Position numbers and translations under genes: made by a program. Positions 42,338-52,311 of a stretch of 64,000 nucleotides of DNA are shown in pieces. Origin of the DNA: Flavobacterium flevense (GTDB lineage: Bacteria; Bacteroidota; Bacteroidia; Flavobacteriales; Flavobacteriaceae); NCBI RefSeq assembly GCF_900142775.1, contig NZ_FRCC01000002.1:372001-436000 (forward strand), written 5' to 3'. Positions within the stretch are counted from its first letter, which is position 1. The number at the start of each line of letters is the position of its first letter. The notes beneath the pieces were generated by a model. It saw nothing but the letters and a program-made list of their open reading frames with translations. It searched no databases and had not been told where the DNA came from.

Positions 42338-44608
42338 ATGCAGACCTTATCCGAAGCCGCTCAATATACCTTACAGTTCATCAATCAAACCCAACGGTCG
42401 GTTTTTTTGACGGGAAAAGCAGGTACAGGAAAGACTACTTTGCTTCGGGAAATTATTGAGACTACTCATAAAAATACTGTGGTGGTGGCGCCTACAGGAA
42501 TTGCCGCTTTAAATGCCGGCGGAGTAACAATTCATTCTATGTTCCAATTGCCGTTTAGCGGTTTTATTCCTTCGCATACTGCCGAATCGCAATTTTCGGA
42601 AACGGTGAAGTTTGAAAATAAGGAAAGTTTACGCAGGCATTTTAAAATGAATGGCTTGAAAAAAGCAGTGATTCGAAATATGGAATTGCTGGTTATTGAC
42701 GAAGTGAGTATGCTTCGTGCCGATTTGCTGGATGCGATGGATTATATGATGCAAACCGTGAGGAAAAAATCCGCTCCTTTTGGTGGTGTTCAAGTACTTT
42801 TTATTGGCGATTTATTGCAGTTGCCGCCCGTAATTCGGGATGAGGAATGGCGCACTTTGCGCAACTATTACAAAGGGAAATTCTTTTTTCATTCGCATGT
42901 TATTCAGCAAAGTCCACCTTTGTATATTGAATTATCTAAAATTTTCCGCCAGACGGATAGTAATTTTATTTCGGTTTTAAATAATTTGAGGAATAACCAA
43001 ATTACTCCCGAAGATGTTCAGGTTTTGAATCAATATGTAAAACCTGATTTTGATTTGAAAGCCAATAAAGGTTACATCACTTTAACGACTCATAATGCCA
43101 AAGCTGATGCGATGAATGCACAAGCTCTGGAAGATTTAAAAGGAGAATTGATTACTTATAAACCAGAAATTACAGGCGATTTTCCAGAGAAAATTTATCC
43201 TGTGGAACATAATTTGCAATTGAAAGTGGGAGCCCAAATTATGTTTGTGAAAAACGATTTGGCTTTCGAAAAAAACTATTTCAATGGTAAAATGGGAATT
43301 ATCAAATCACTATCGAGTCAGGAAATCCTGGTTCATTTTCCGGAAGAACACAAAACCATAGAAGTGGAACGCTACGAATGGCAAAACATTCGTTACAAAG
43401 TCGATCCTTTGACTAAGGAAGTAGAAGAGGAAGTTTTAGGAACTTTTGTGCATTATCCCATTAAACTAGCCTGGGCAATTACCGTGCATAAAAGCCAGGG
43501 ATTGACTTTTGATAAAGCAGCAATTGATGTTTCGCAGGTTTTTATGCCGGGACAAGCTTATGTGGCTTTGTCGCGTTTGCGTTCGTTAGAAGGCTTGGTT
43601 TTGCTTTCTCCGTTGCGAATGAATGGAATTTCAAATGATCAGGATGTGATGGATTATGCACAAAATAAAGCTTCGGAAGAAGTTTTGAAGAATTCGCTGC
43701 ATTTTGAAACCAAGAATTTTATCCATAATTATTTGATTAACAGCTTTGATTGGTATGATTTGGCTCAGGAATGGCGCAATCATAAATTCAGTTATTCGGA
43801 TAAAACAGAAAATTCGGCCAAATCTAAAAATGCACTCTGGGCAGCAAAACAATTGGAAAATATCGAATCGCTTTTGGAGCCATCCAAAAAATTCATTCTG
43901 CAACTGAACAAAATATTTGCCAATGAAACAGTCGATTTAATACATGTTTCAGCACGAATTCAGGCTGCTTTTGATTATTTTTTCAAACCTATGGATGATT
44001 TGGTTTTTGAGATTTTGTGGAAAATAGAAGAAATCATACGTCAGAAGAAGGCCAAAGCGTATTTTGAAGAATTGTCGGAATTGGAAGAGTTGCAATCAAA
44101 AGCTGTTTTGCGATTGATGAAAGCCAAATTGTTAATAGAAACCGTTATTGCAAACGAGGCCATTTCGAAAGAAAAACTCACTTCAGACGAGATAAAAAAA
44201 TACCTTTCGAGAAAAAAAGAAGCCATTCAAAATCAATTTAAAGAAGTCAATGTGACTTTGATTGAAGATGAAGCAGATGTGAATCGCTACAATTCGAAGA
44301 AAAAAGACCAAAAGGAACCGAAAAAATCTACTGTTGAAGAAACTTTTGACTTGTGGATAGCCAAAAATTCAATAGAGGATATTGCCGATATTCGAAAATT
44401 AACCGTAACAACCATTCAAAGCCATTTGGTTAAATTAATTCAGGCCAAAAGAATTTCGATTAGCGAAGTCTTACCGCAGGATAAAATGGATGAATTAGCA
44501 GAAGCTTTTAAACATTATAAAGAAGAATCGCTTACTCCAATGAAAGAACAATTGGGAGAAAAATACAGTTGGGAGGAATTGCGAATGTTTAAGGCGAGTT
44601 TGAATTGA
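42338..44608 (+). CDS. Pif1-like DNA helicase with C-terminal helix-turn-helix
   Basis: A 756-residue superfamily 1 helicase. Walker A is FLTGKAGTGKTTLL (24-37), motif Ia VVVAPTGIAALNAGGVTIHSMF, Walker B LLVIDEVSMLRADLLD, and GGVQVLFIGDLLQLPPVI. AITVHKSQGLTFDKAAID and AYVALSRLRSLEGLVLLSPL are motifs V and VI. A long helical insert leads to a C-terminal helix-turn-helix (about 670-735; TVEETFDLWIAKNSIEDIADIR), as in RecQ-type HTH_40 tails. It probably unwinds DNA at replication or repair structures. Followed by a dispersed inverted repeat. Confidence 0.88.
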   Translation: MQTLSEAAQYTLQFINQTQRSVFLTGKAGTGKTTLLREIIETTHKNTVVVAPTGIAALNAGGVTIHSMFQLPFSGFIPSHTAESQFSETVKFENKESLRRHFKMNGLKKAVIRNMELLVIDEVSMLRADLLDAMDYMMQTVRKKSAPFGGVQVLFIGDLLQLPPVIRDEEWRTLRNYYKGKFFFHSHVIQQSPPLYIELSKIFRQTDSNFISVLNNLRNNQITPEDVQVLNQYVKPDFDLKANKGYITLTTHNAKADAMNAQALEDLKGELITYKPEITGDFPEKIYPVEHNLQLKVGAQIMFVKNDLAFEKNYFNGKMGIIKSLSSQEILVHFPEEHKTIEVERYEWQNIRYKVDPLTKEVEEEVLGTFVHYPIKLAWAITVHKSQGLTFDKAAIDVSQVFMPGQAYVALSRLRSLEGLVLLSPLRMNGISNDQDVMDYAQNKASEEVLKNSLHFETKNFIHNYLINSFDWYDLAQEWRNHKFSYSDKTENSAKSKNALWAAKQLENIESLLEPSKKFILQLNKIFANETVDLIHVSARIQAAFDYFFKPMDDLVFEILWKIEEIIRQKKAKAYFEELSELEELQSKAVLRLMKAKLLIETVIANEAISKEKLTSDEIKKYLSRKKEAIQNQFKEVNVTLIEDEADVNRYNSKKKDQKEPKKSTVEETFDLWIAKNSIEDIADIRKLTVTTIQSHLVKLIQAKRISISEVLPQDKMDELAEAFKHYKEESLTPMKEQLGEKYSWEELRMFKASLN

Positions 44609-44611
44609 AAA

Positions 44612-44694
44612 GTCATTGCGAGGAACGAAGCAATCTCACTAACCGTTATAGTGCTTGACTTTGCAAATGAGATTCCTTCGTTCCTCGGAATGAC
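44612..44694. repeat. Dispersed inverted repeat, second copy (GTCATTGCGAGG ends)
   Basis: The ends GTCATTGCGAGGAACGAAG and CTTCGTTCCTCGGAATGAC are inverted repeats with one mismatch, 83 bp overall. Same family as 25974-26092. It lies between the helicase and trhO. Confidence 0.7.
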
Positions 44695-44698
44695 AATT

Positions 44699-44731
44699 TT
44701 GGCTTTTTTTGAGTTATTTTTTATACTTTTG
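44699..44731 (+). promoter_or_regulatory. Promoter for trhO (TTG / TACTTTTG)
   Basis: TTG at 44699-44701, a 22-bp spacer, TACTTTTG at 44724-44731. The -33 begins 5 bp after the end of the dispersed repeat. Confidence 0.55.
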
Positions 44732-44763
44732 CAAAAAATATTCTCACTTAAACCGTTTATAGC

Positions 44764-46122
44764 ATGCAACTGTACAACACCTTAAGCGCAGAAGAAAGAG
44801 CTGAATTGATTGATCAAGCAGGTAAACAACGTCTTACGTTGTCTTTTTATGCGTATGCCAAAATTGAAGATCCTAAAAAATTTCGCGATGATTTATTTCT
44901 AGCCTGGAACGCACTGGATGCACTGGGTCGAATTTACGTTGCTCACGAAGGTATTAACGCTCAGATGAACGTTCCTGCCGAAAATTTTGAAGCTTTTAGA
45001 GAAACTCTGGAAGTCTATGATTTCATGAAAGGCATTCGTTTGAATGTTGCCGTAGAACAAGACGATCACGCTTTTTTAAAATTAACAATCAAAGTACGTC
45101 ACAAGATTGTGGCTGACGGACTGAACGATGACACTTTTGATGTAACCAATAAAGGCGTACACTTAAAAGCTAAGGAATTCAATGAAATTCTGGATGATCC
45201 TAACACGATTGTAGTGGATTTTAGAAATCATTACGAAAGTGAAGTGGGGCATTTTAAAGGCGCTATTACTCCTGATGTAGAAACTTTTAGAGAAAGTTTA
45301 CCCATAATTAACGAGCAACTTCAAGGTCACAAAGACGATAAAAATCTGGTAATGTATTGTACCGGAGGAATTCGTTGTGAGAAAGCCAGTGCTTATTTTA
45401 AACACCAGGGATTCAAAAATGTGTTCCAGTTAGAAGGCGGAATCATCAATTATGCCAAGCAAATCGAAGAAGAAGGTTTAGAAAGTAAATTCATTGGAAA
45501 AAACTTTGTTTTTGATAATCGTCTGGGCGAAAGAATCACCGATGATATTGTTTCGCAATGCCATCAGTGTGGAAAACCTTGTGATAATCATACTAATTGT
45601 GCGAATGATGGTTGTCATTTATTGTTTATCCAATGTGATGATTGCAAGGCTGCTATGGAAAATTGTTGTTCTACAGAATGTCAGGAAATCACACATTTGC
45701 CCTGGGAAGAACAATTGAAATTACGAAAAGGAAAACAAGTAGGTAACAAAGTTTTCAGAAAAGGAAAATCAGAAAGTTTGAAATTCAAACATTCGGGAGA
45801 ACTCTCTGATACAGCTTTGGCAACAGCCGTAAAAACAAATGATATTCGTCAAAAAATAAAAGTAAAAAAGACCTTAGTTGGTAAAGCGGAGCATTATTAT
45901 GTGAAAGCACAGGTAGGACTTTTTACTATTGAAAATCAAGAATTGAATTTGGGAGACAAAATCCTAATCTCAGGACCTACAACCGGAAATCAGGAATTGG
46001 TTTTAGACAAAATGTTTGTCAATGGTTATGAAGGAACTCAGGCAAAACCGGGTGATAAATTAACTTTTTCAGTTCCGTTCAGAGTTAGATTATCTGATAA
46101 ATTATATAAGATTTTAGACTAA
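44764..46122 (+). CDS. trhO: tRNA uridine-34 hydroxylase TrhO (YceA-like rhodanese)
   Basis: A 452-residue protein: N-terminal acylphosphatase-like domain, a rhodanese domain with the active-site loop CTGGIRC, and a Cys-rich region (CHQCGKPCDNHTNCANDGCH) that could bind metal. The family makes 5-hydroxyuridine at tRNA wobble position 34. The C-terminal extension (about 340-452) exceeds the E. coli protein (350). It fits the tRNA-modification theme with mnmG in the same region. Confidence 0.92.
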   Translation: MQLYNTLSAEERAELIDQAGKQRLTLSFYAYAKIEDPKKFRDDLFLAWNALDALGRIYVAHEGINAQMNVPAENFEAFRETLEVYDFMKGIRLNVAVEQDDHAFLKLTIKVRHKIVADGLNDDTFDVTNKGVHLKAKEFNEILDDPNTIVVDFRNHYESEVGHFKGAITPDVETFRESLPIINEQLQGHKDDKNLVMYCTGGIRCEKASAYFKHQGFKNVFQLEGGIINYAKQIEEEGLESKFIGKNFVFDNRLGERITDDIVSQCHQCGKPCDNHTNCANDGCHLLFIQCDDCKAAMENCCSTECQEITHLPWEEQLKLRKGKQVGNKVFRKGKSESLKFKHSGELSDTALATAVKTNDIRQKIKVKKTLVGKAEHYYVKAQVGLFTIENQELNLGDKILISGPTTGNQELVLDKMFVNGYEGTQAKPGDKLTFSVPFRVRLSDKLYKILD

Positions 46123-46144
46123 TTAATTTCTAAAAAACAGTTTT

Positions 46145-46181
46145 AAAAAACCTATTTTGTGTGCAACAGAATAGGTTTTTT
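46145..46181 (+). terminator. Terminator after trhO
   Basis: AAAAAACCTATT (46145-46156) / AATAGGTTTTTT (46170-46181), 13-nt loop, then T. Confidence 0.85.
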
Positions 46182-46226
46182 TAGTCTACAATAGTTACAT
46201 TTGTTAGAACACATTACCAAAAGATT

Positions 46227-47213
46227 ATGGAGGATGATTTAAAAAAGTTTATACTTTATACAGCACCAAGTGGCGAAATACGTGTTGATGTTTTGTTGCA
46301 AGATGAATCGGTGTGGCTAACTCAAAAAAGTATAGCAGAATTATTTGGGGTGCAAAGACCAGCTATAACCAAACATTTAGGTAATATTTTTCATTCTGGT
46401 GAACTACAAGAAAATTCAGTTAGTTCCATTTTGGAACATACTGCCGATGATGGTAAAATTTATCCAACCAAATTTTATAATCTCGACGCCATAATTTCTG
46501 TTGGATACAGAGTCAATTCTGCAAAGGCTACACAATTCAGGATTTGGGCCACTCAAACTTTAAGAGAATATATTATAAAAGGTTTTGTTTTAGATGACAA
46601 TCGTTTAAAACAAGGTCAGGCTATTTTTGGTAAAGATTATTTTAAAGAATTACTGCAAAGAGTTCGTTCCATTCGAGCGAGCGAAAGAAGGATTTATCAG
46701 CAAGTAACGGATGTTTTTGCCGAATGTTGTATTGATTACGACAGCAATTCTGAAATCACTAAAAATTTTTACGCCACAGTTCAAAATAAATTCCATTTTG
46801 CTATAACAGCTAAAACGGCTGCTGAAATAATCTACGAAACTGCCGATGCTAAAAAAGAGAATATGGGATTAACCACCTGGAAAAATAGTCCCAATGGCAG
46901 AGTTTTAAAATCAGATGTTATTGTTGCCAAAAATTATTTAGAAGAAAAAGAAATTAAACAATTAGAGCGAACAGTAACGGGTTATTTTGATTACATAGAA
47001 GGATTAATAGAACGAGAACAAACTTTTACAATGAGTCAATTGGCTGAAAGTGTGAATAAATTTTTAAACTTTAATGATTATAAAATTCTGAATGGAAAAG
47101 GAAAAATTTCTAAAATACAAGCAGATAAAAAAGCAATAGCGGCTTATGAAATTTTTAATAAAACGCAAGTAATAATTTCTGATTTTGATAAAGAAATAAA
47201 AAAATTAAAGTGA
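46227..47213 (+). CDS. RhuM family protein
   Basis: A 328-residue protein with the RhuM layout: VRVDVLLQDESVWLTQK-type N-terminus (here IRVDVLLQDESVWLTQKSIAELFGVQRPAITKHL, a helix-turn-helix), AIISVGYRVNSAKATQFRIWATQTLREYI, and the C-terminal half with NFYATVQNKFHFAITAKTAAE. RhuM was first described on a Salmonella pathogenicity island; the molecular role is unclear and a phage/KilA-N-like regulatory origin is likely. It is a lone gene here. Confidence 0.9.
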   Translation: MEDDLKKFILYTAPSGEIRVDVLLQDESVWLTQKSIAELFGVQRPAITKHLGNIFHSGELQENSVSSILEHTADDGKIYPTKFYNLDAIISVGYRVNSAKATQFRIWATQTLREYIIKGFVLDDNRLKQGQAIFGKDYFKELLQRVRSIRASERRIYQQVTDVFAECCIDYDSNSEITKNFYATVQNKFHFAITAKTAAEIIYETADAKKENMGLTTWKNSPNGRVLKSDVIVAKNYLEEKEIKQLERTVTGYFDYIEGLIEREQTFTMSQLAESVNKFLNFNDYKILNGKGKISKIQADKKAIAAYEIFNKTQVIISDFDKEIKKLK

Positions 47214-47353
47214 CCAAAACCATTTCTTTATTAAAATTTTATGATGTTTTAGCATTTTCAGTCCTTGTAACTTAAGATTAAAAAATACTATCTTTACAGA
47301 TTAAACGTTTTAAGAACTTAAGTTGTGCCAGTCACAACACTACATATAAAATT

Positions 47354-48655
47354 ATGGCATGTGCAAGTTGTTCAACTTCTGATGGTGGCGCACCTAAGGG
47401 TTGTAAAAATAATGGGACTTGCGGCACCGATAGCTGCAACAAATTAACGGTTTTCGATTGGCTTTCTAATATGAGTTTACCGGGTGGTGAAGCTCCTTTT
47501 GATTGTGTTGAAGTTCGTTTTAAGAACGGACGAAAAGAGTTTTATCGCAATACCGAAAAATTAACTTTAAGTATGGGAGACATTGTAGCAACAGTGGCTT
47601 CTCCCGGACATGATATAGGAATTGTTACTTTAACTGGCGAATTAGTTCGTATCCAGATGAAGAAAAAAGGAGTAGATCCTAACAGCAATGAAGTTCCAAA
47701 AGTGTATCGTAAAGCTTCTCAAAAAGATATTGATATCTGGTCAGCAGCCAGAAACAGAGAAGAACCAATGAAAGTGCGCGCCAGAGAATTGGCAATTCAG
47801 CATAAATTAGAAATGAAAATTTCAGATATTGAATTTCAGGGTGACGGATCGAAAGCTACATTCTATTACACCGCTAATGATCGTGTTGATTTCCGATTAT
47901 TAATAAAAGATTTTGCTAAAGAATTCAGTACCAGAGTCGAGATGAAACAAGTAGGTTTCCGTCAGGAAGCAGCCCGCTTGGGAGGTATTGGTTCATGTGG
48001 AAGAGAATTATGTTGTTCTACCTGGTTAACTGATTTTAGAAGTGTGAATACATCGGCGGCACGTTACCAGCAATTGTCTTTAAATCCTCAAAAATTAGCC
48101 GGACAATGTGGTAAATTAAAGTGTTGTCTGAACTATGAATTAGACACTTACATGGATGCTTTAAAAGGCTTTCCGGAATTTGAAACTAAATTAGTTACCG
48201 AAAAAGGAGATGCTATTTGTCAAAAACAAGACATTTTTAAAGGCCTAATGTGGTTTGCTTATACGAACAATTTTGCTAACTGGCATGTTTTAAAAATTGA
48301 TAAGGTTAAAGAAATTATTGCCGAAAATAAGTTAAAAAAGAAGGTTTCTGCATTAGAAGATTTTGCTATTGAAGTGACTCAAGAAGTTGAAAAAGACTTT
48401 AATAACGCCATGGGTCAGGAGAGTTTAACCCGTTTTGATCAGCCTAAAAAGAGCAAAAGAAACAATAAAAAGCCTAAAAAAGCAGTTGAAAATAACGCAG
48501 CTGCACCCAATAATCCTAAACGATCAGGAAATAAACAAGGCAATAATACTAACAATGCGGCAGCAACTCCACAGGCACAAAAACAACCTTCGGAGAAGAA
48601 ACCAAAAGGGCCAAGAAAACCTATAATTATTAAAAAAAATGAAACTAAAAAATAG
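47354..48655 (+). CDS. ricT: RicT-like PSP1 domain protein
   Basis: A 433-residue protein with an N-terminal Cys-rich start (MACASCSTSDGGAPKGCKNNGTCGTDSC), the PSP1 domain (about 60-250; MSLPGGEAPFDCVEVRFKNGRKEF, RVEMKQVGFRQEAARLGGIGSCGRELCCS) and a Lys/Asn/Ala-rich disordered tail. In Bacillus RicT is part of an iron-sulfur complex acting with RNase Y. It overlaps gldH by 17 bp and heads the ricT-gldH-PBP1A block typical of flavobacteria. The symbol is by family; partners RicA and RicF are not in the window. Confidence 0.85.
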   Translation: MACASCSTSDGGAPKGCKNNGTCGTDSCNKLTVFDWLSNMSLPGGEAPFDCVEVRFKNGRKEFYRNTEKLTLSMGDIVATVASPGHDIGIVTLTGELVRIQMKKKGVDPNSNEVPKVYRKASQKDIDIWSAARNREEPMKVRARELAIQHKLEMKISDIEFQGDGSKATFYYTANDRVDFRLLIKDFAKEFSTRVEMKQVGFRQEAARLGGIGSCGRELCCSTWLTDFRSVNTSAARYQQLSLNPQKLAGQCGKLKCCLNYELDTYMDALKGFPEFETKLVTEKGDAICQKQDIFKGLMWFAYTNNFANWHVLKIDKVKEIIAENKLKKKVSALEDFAIEVTQEVEKDFNNAMGQESLTRFDQPKKSKRNNKKPKKAVENNAAAPNNPKRSGNKQGNNTNNAAATPQAQKQPSEKKPKGPRKPIIIKKNETKK

Positions 48656-49118
48656 CGTTTTACTACTTTTAGTTAGCCTGCTTTTTCTTTCATGTGATGA
48701 AAAAAGAGTTTTTGATGAATACAAATCCGTGGGAAGCGCCTGGCACAAAGACAGCATCGTTTCTTTTAATTTACCCGAATTAGATTCCACAAAACAATAT
48801 GATCTTTTTATAAATATCAGAGACAATAATAATTATCCGTTTAACAATCTTTTCCTGATTGTAACGTTAGAAAAACCCAATGGTTATACTAAAGTTGATA
48901 CCTTAGAATATCAAATGGCTGCTCCGGATGGTACGCTGTTAGGCAATGGATTTACGGATATAAAAGAAAGTAAACTGTATTTTAAAGAAAATGTAAAGTT
49001 CAGAGGAAAATACAAACTTAATATTAAACAAGCGGTAAGAGAAGGGGGAAAAGTACCCGGAGTTACCCAATTAGAAGGAATTACTGAAGTAGGTTTACGA
49101 ATTGAAAAAAAAGAATAA
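48639..49118 (+). CDS. gldH: Gliding motility lipoprotein GldH
   Basis: A 159-residue lipoprotein with a signal peptide and lipobox LLFLSC (Cys19), then VFDEYKSVGSAWHKDSIVSFNLPELD, the GldH start. GldH is needed for gliding and chitin use in Flavobacterium johnsoniae and is unique to Bacteroidota. It is outer-membrane or periplasmic by lipidation. It starts within the ricT 3' end and ends 7 bp before the PBP1A start, so the three genes form one unit. Confidence 0.95.
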   Translation: MKLKNSVLLLLVSLLFLSCDEKRVFDEYKSVGSAWHKDSIVSFNLPELDSTKQYDLFINIRDNNNYPFNNLFLIVTLEKPNGYTKVDTLEYQMAAPDGTLLGNGFTDIKESKLYFKENVKFRGKYKLNIKQAVREGGKVPGVTQLEGITEVGLRIEKKE

Positions 49119-49125
49119 AATAGTT

Positions 49126-51429
49126 ATGGCAACTAAAAAAACAAATACTACAACTCACGACTTTAAGTATTACAATAAAAAATTCTGGAAGCTTTTTATG
49201 TATGGAATGGGAGCCATTGTTCTTTTTTTCCTGTTTGCTTCCTGGGGACTTTTTGGTTCTATGCCTTCATTTGAAGATTTAGAAAATCCGGATTCTAATC
49301 TGGCTACCGAAATTATCTCATCGGATGGAGTGGTCATTGGAAAATATTTCCAAACCAATCGTTCGCAATTAAAATATTCTGATTTGCCTAAAAATCTTGT
49401 AGACGCATTAGTAGCAACAGAAGACGAGCGTTTTTATGAGCATTCAGGGATTGATGGACGTGGTACTTTGAGAGCTATTTTTACGTTAGGGACTAATGGT
49501 GGAGCGAGTACATTAACCCAGCAATTAGCCAAGCAGTTGTTCCACGGCGAAGGTTCTAAATTTTTACCTTTTCGTATTGTTCAAAAAGCAAAAGAGTGGA
49601 TTATTGCTATCCGTTTAGAGAGACAATATACTAAGAATGAGATTCTTGCCATGTATTGCAATGTATATGATTTTGGGAATTATGCTGTGGGAGTAAGTTC
49701 AGCAGCACATACTTATTTTTCAAAAACCCCAAAGGAATTAACGGTAGATGAATCGGCAATTTTAGTGGGAATGTTCAAGAATTCAGGATTATATAATCCG
49801 GTAAGAAATCCTGTAGGTGTAAAAAACAGAAGAAATGTGGTGCTTGCGCAAATGGAAAAAGCGAATATGATTTCTGAATCTGAAAAGCAAAGATTACAGG
49901 CTTTGCCTATTACACTGCATTTTAAATTAGAAAGCCACAGAGAAGGTACCGCAACCTATTTTAGAGAATATTTGCGTGATTATATGAAAAAATGGGCCGA
50001 AACTAATAAAAAAGCAGATGGTTCGGATTATGATATCTATAAAGACGGATTAAAAATATATACCACCATTGATTCCAGAATGCAAGCCCATGCAGAAGAA
50101 GCTGTAAAAGCACACATGGCTAATTTGCAGGAACAATTTTTTATTGATCAGAAAAACAATAAAAATGCGCCTTTTGTTAATATTTCCGACAAAGAAACTA
50201 ACCGTATATTAAATCAGGCAATGAAGGCATCTAACCGTTGGTATGTTATGAAATCAATGGATAAAACAGAAGATGAAATTATTGAGTCTTTCAGTAAGAA
50301 AACAAAAATGACTGTTTTTACGTGGAAAGGAGAGAGAGATACGATTATGACTCCGTTAGATTCTATTCGTTATTACAAACACTTTTTACAGGCGGGATTG
50401 ATGGCAATGGAGCCCCAAACGGGTAACATAAAAGCCTGGGTAGGCGGAATTGATTATAAATATTTCCAATATGATCACGTAGCACAAGGAGCAAGACAGG
50501 TAGGTTCTACTTTTAAACCATTTGTATATGCGACTGCTATAGAACAGTTGAATATGTCACCTTGTGATTCTATTATTGATGCACCCTTTACAATACCTGT
50601 AGGACGTCATCACGTTACAGCAACCTGGACTCCTAGAAACTCTAACAATTCTTACATGGGAATGGTAACTTTGAAAAAAGCACTGGCCAATTCGATTAAT
50701 ACTGTTTCAGCTAAATTGATTGACAAAGTAGGACCAGAAGCCGTTATTAAACTAACCCATAAATTAGGTGTTAAAACCAGTATTCCGGCACAACCCTCTA
50801 TTGCACTTGGTGCTGTAGATATTACAGTTGAAGAAATGGTAGCCGCTTACAGTACATTTGCTAATCAGGGAGTTTATAACAAACCACAATTTTTATCCAG
50901 AATCGAAGATAAAAGCGGAGTTGTTATTTATGAACCTATTCCGGAATCTCATGATGTTTTAAATAAAGACATTGCTTTTGCAGTTGTTAAATTGCTGGAA
51001 GGAGTAGTAGAAGGAGGTTCGGGTAATAGATTAAGATCTACCTACGGAGGAAATGGAGATAACAGATGGACAGGTTATCCTTATGCTTTTACCAATCCTA
51101 TTGCCGGTAAAACAGGTACTACACAAAACCAGTCTGATGGATGGTTTATGGGGATGGTTCCTAACTTAGTTACTGGTGTATGGGTAGGTTGCGAAGATCG
51201 TTCGGCACGTTTTAAAAGTATTACTTACGGTCAGGGTGCTACAGCGGCATTACCGGTTTGGGGATATTTTATGAAATTATGTTATCAGGATCCGGATCTT
51301 AAAGTTTCTAAAAATCCATTTGACCGCCCGGCAAATCTTTCTATAAAAGTAGATTGTTATCAGCCTCGAAAAGTAAATGATTCTATTGCTAAAGATTCGA
51401 TTCAGTCTACAGATGAGTTCGAATTTTAA
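49126..51429 (+). CDS. Class A penicillin-binding protein (PBP1A-like)
   Basis: A 767-residue inner-membrane enzyme that polymerises and cross-links peptidoglycan. One N-terminal transmembrane helix (about 25-45), the glycosyltransferase 51 domain (EDERFYEHSGIDGRG, GGASTLTQQLAKQLF), and the transpeptidase domain: STFKPF (active Ser), SIN in KKALANSINTVSAKL, and KTGTTQ. The ATG at 49126 is preferred over an upstream TTG at 49102. A terminator follows. Confidence 0.95.
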   Translation: MATKKTNTTTHDFKYYNKKFWKLFMYGMGAIVLFFLFASWGLFGSMPSFEDLENPDSNLATEIISSDGVVIGKYFQTNRSQLKYSDLPKNLVDALVATEDERFYEHSGIDGRGTLRAIFTLGTNGGASTLTQQLAKQLFHGEGSKFLPFRIVQKAKEWIIAIRLERQYTKNEILAMYCNVYDFGNYAVGVSSAAHTYFSKTPKELTVDESAILVGMFKNSGLYNPVRNPVGVKNRRNVVLAQMEKANMISESEKQRLQALPITLHFKLESHREGTATYFREYLRDYMKKWAETNKKADGSDYDIYKDGLKIYTTIDSRMQAHAEEAVKAHMANLQEQFFIDQKNNKNAPFVNISDKETNRILNQAMKASNRWYVMKSMDKTEDEIIESFSKKTKMTVFTWKGERDTIMTPLDSIRYYKHFLQAGLMAMEPQTGNIKAWVGGIDYKYFQYDHVAQGARQVGSTFKPFVYATAIEQLNMSPCDSIIDAPFTIPVGRHHVTATWTPRNSNNSYMGMVTLKKALANSINTVSAKLIDKVGPEAVIKLTHKLGVKTSIPAQPSIALGAVDITVEEMVAAYSTFANQGVYNKPQFLSRIEDKSGVVIYEPIPESHDVLNKDIAFAVVKLLEGVVEGGSGNRLRSTYGGNGDNRWTGYPYAFTNPIAGKTGTTQNQSDGWFMGMVPNLVTGVWVGCEDRSARFKSITYGQGATAALPVWGYFMKLCYQDPDLKVSKNPFDRPANLSIKVDCYQPRKVNDSIAKDSIQSTDEFEF

Positions 51430-51444
51430 TAAAACTAACAAGAG

Positions 51445-51460
51445 CCTCCCAATTGGGAGG
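51445..51460 (+). terminator. Terminator after the PBP1A-like gene
   Basis: CCTCCC / GGGAGG around AATT, followed by seven T. Confidence 0.85.
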
Positions 51461-51547
51461 TTTTTTTGTTTTTCATCGAATTGTAATATTGTTTTTTCTT
51501 TCGAAAATAAAGCCTTATTTTTAAAGGTCTAAAGAAATCTATTTGTT

Positions 51548-52249
51548 ATGATTAATAAAAAAGTAAATTCCGTTCAGGAAGCATTACAGGATATTCAGGA
51601 TGATGCTACCATTATGTTGGGCGGTTTTGGATTATGCGGTATTCCTGAAAATTCGATTGCCGAATTGGTACAAAAAGAAATCAAAAACCTCACTTGTATT
51701 TCTAACAATGCCGGAGTAGATGATTTTGGTTTAGGATTGCTTTTGCAAAAAAAACAAATCAAAAAAATGATTTCTTCTTATGTAGGTGAAAATGCCGAAT
51801 TTGAACGTCAGATGCTTACAGGCGAATTAGAAGTCGAACTTATTCCACAAGGGACGCTGGCGGAACGTTGCCGGGCAGCTCAGGCAGGAATACCTGCTTT
51901 TTTTACACCGGCAGGTTATGGAACCGAAGTTGCCATAGGTAAAGAAACCCGCGAATTTAACGGTAAAATGCACGTGATGGAATTGGCTTTCCAGGCTGAT
52001 TTTGCCATTGTTAAAGCATGGAAAGGCGACACAGCAGGTAATCTCATTTTCAAAGGAACAGCCCGAAACTTTAATCCAGCCATGGCGGGAGCTGCTAAAA
52101 TTACCATTGCTGAAGTCGAAGAACTGGTCGAAGCCGGAACTTTAGATCCAAACCAAATACATATCCCCGGAATAATGGTACAACGTATTTTTCAAGGGAA
52201 AAATTATGAGAAACGAATTGAGAAGAGAACAGTTCGAGAGAGAAAATAG
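51548..52249 (+). CDS. scoA: 3-oxoacid CoA-transferase subunit A (SCOT-like)
   Basis: A 233-residue alpha subunit of a family I CoA-transferase that moves CoA between succinyl-CoA and acetoacetate. Visible are [13 protein letters not shown] (CoA-binding), the [12 protein letters not shown] stretch, and [16 protein letters not shown]. The tail (RTVRERK) repeats at the DNA level 46 bp downstream. The B subunit is 0.6 kb away because a DUF4265 gene intervenes, which is unusual; the pair normally abuts. Confidence 0.93.
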   Translation: MINKKVNSVQEALQDIQDDATIMLGGFGLCGIPENSIAELVQKEIKNLTCISNNAGVDDFGLGLLLQKKQIKKMISSYVGENAEFERQMLTGELEVELIPQGTLAERCRAAQAGIPAFFTPAGYGTEVAIGKETREFNGKMHVMELAFQADFAIVKAWKGDTAGNLIFKGTARNFNPAMAGAAKITIAEVEELVEAGTLDPNQIHIPGIMVQRIFQGKNYEKRIEKRTVRERK

Positions 52250-52311
52250 TATTCAGTGGTCAGTTTTTTAGTGTTCAGTTCGAGAAAGAAAATAAATGTT
52301 TAGAAAACAAA

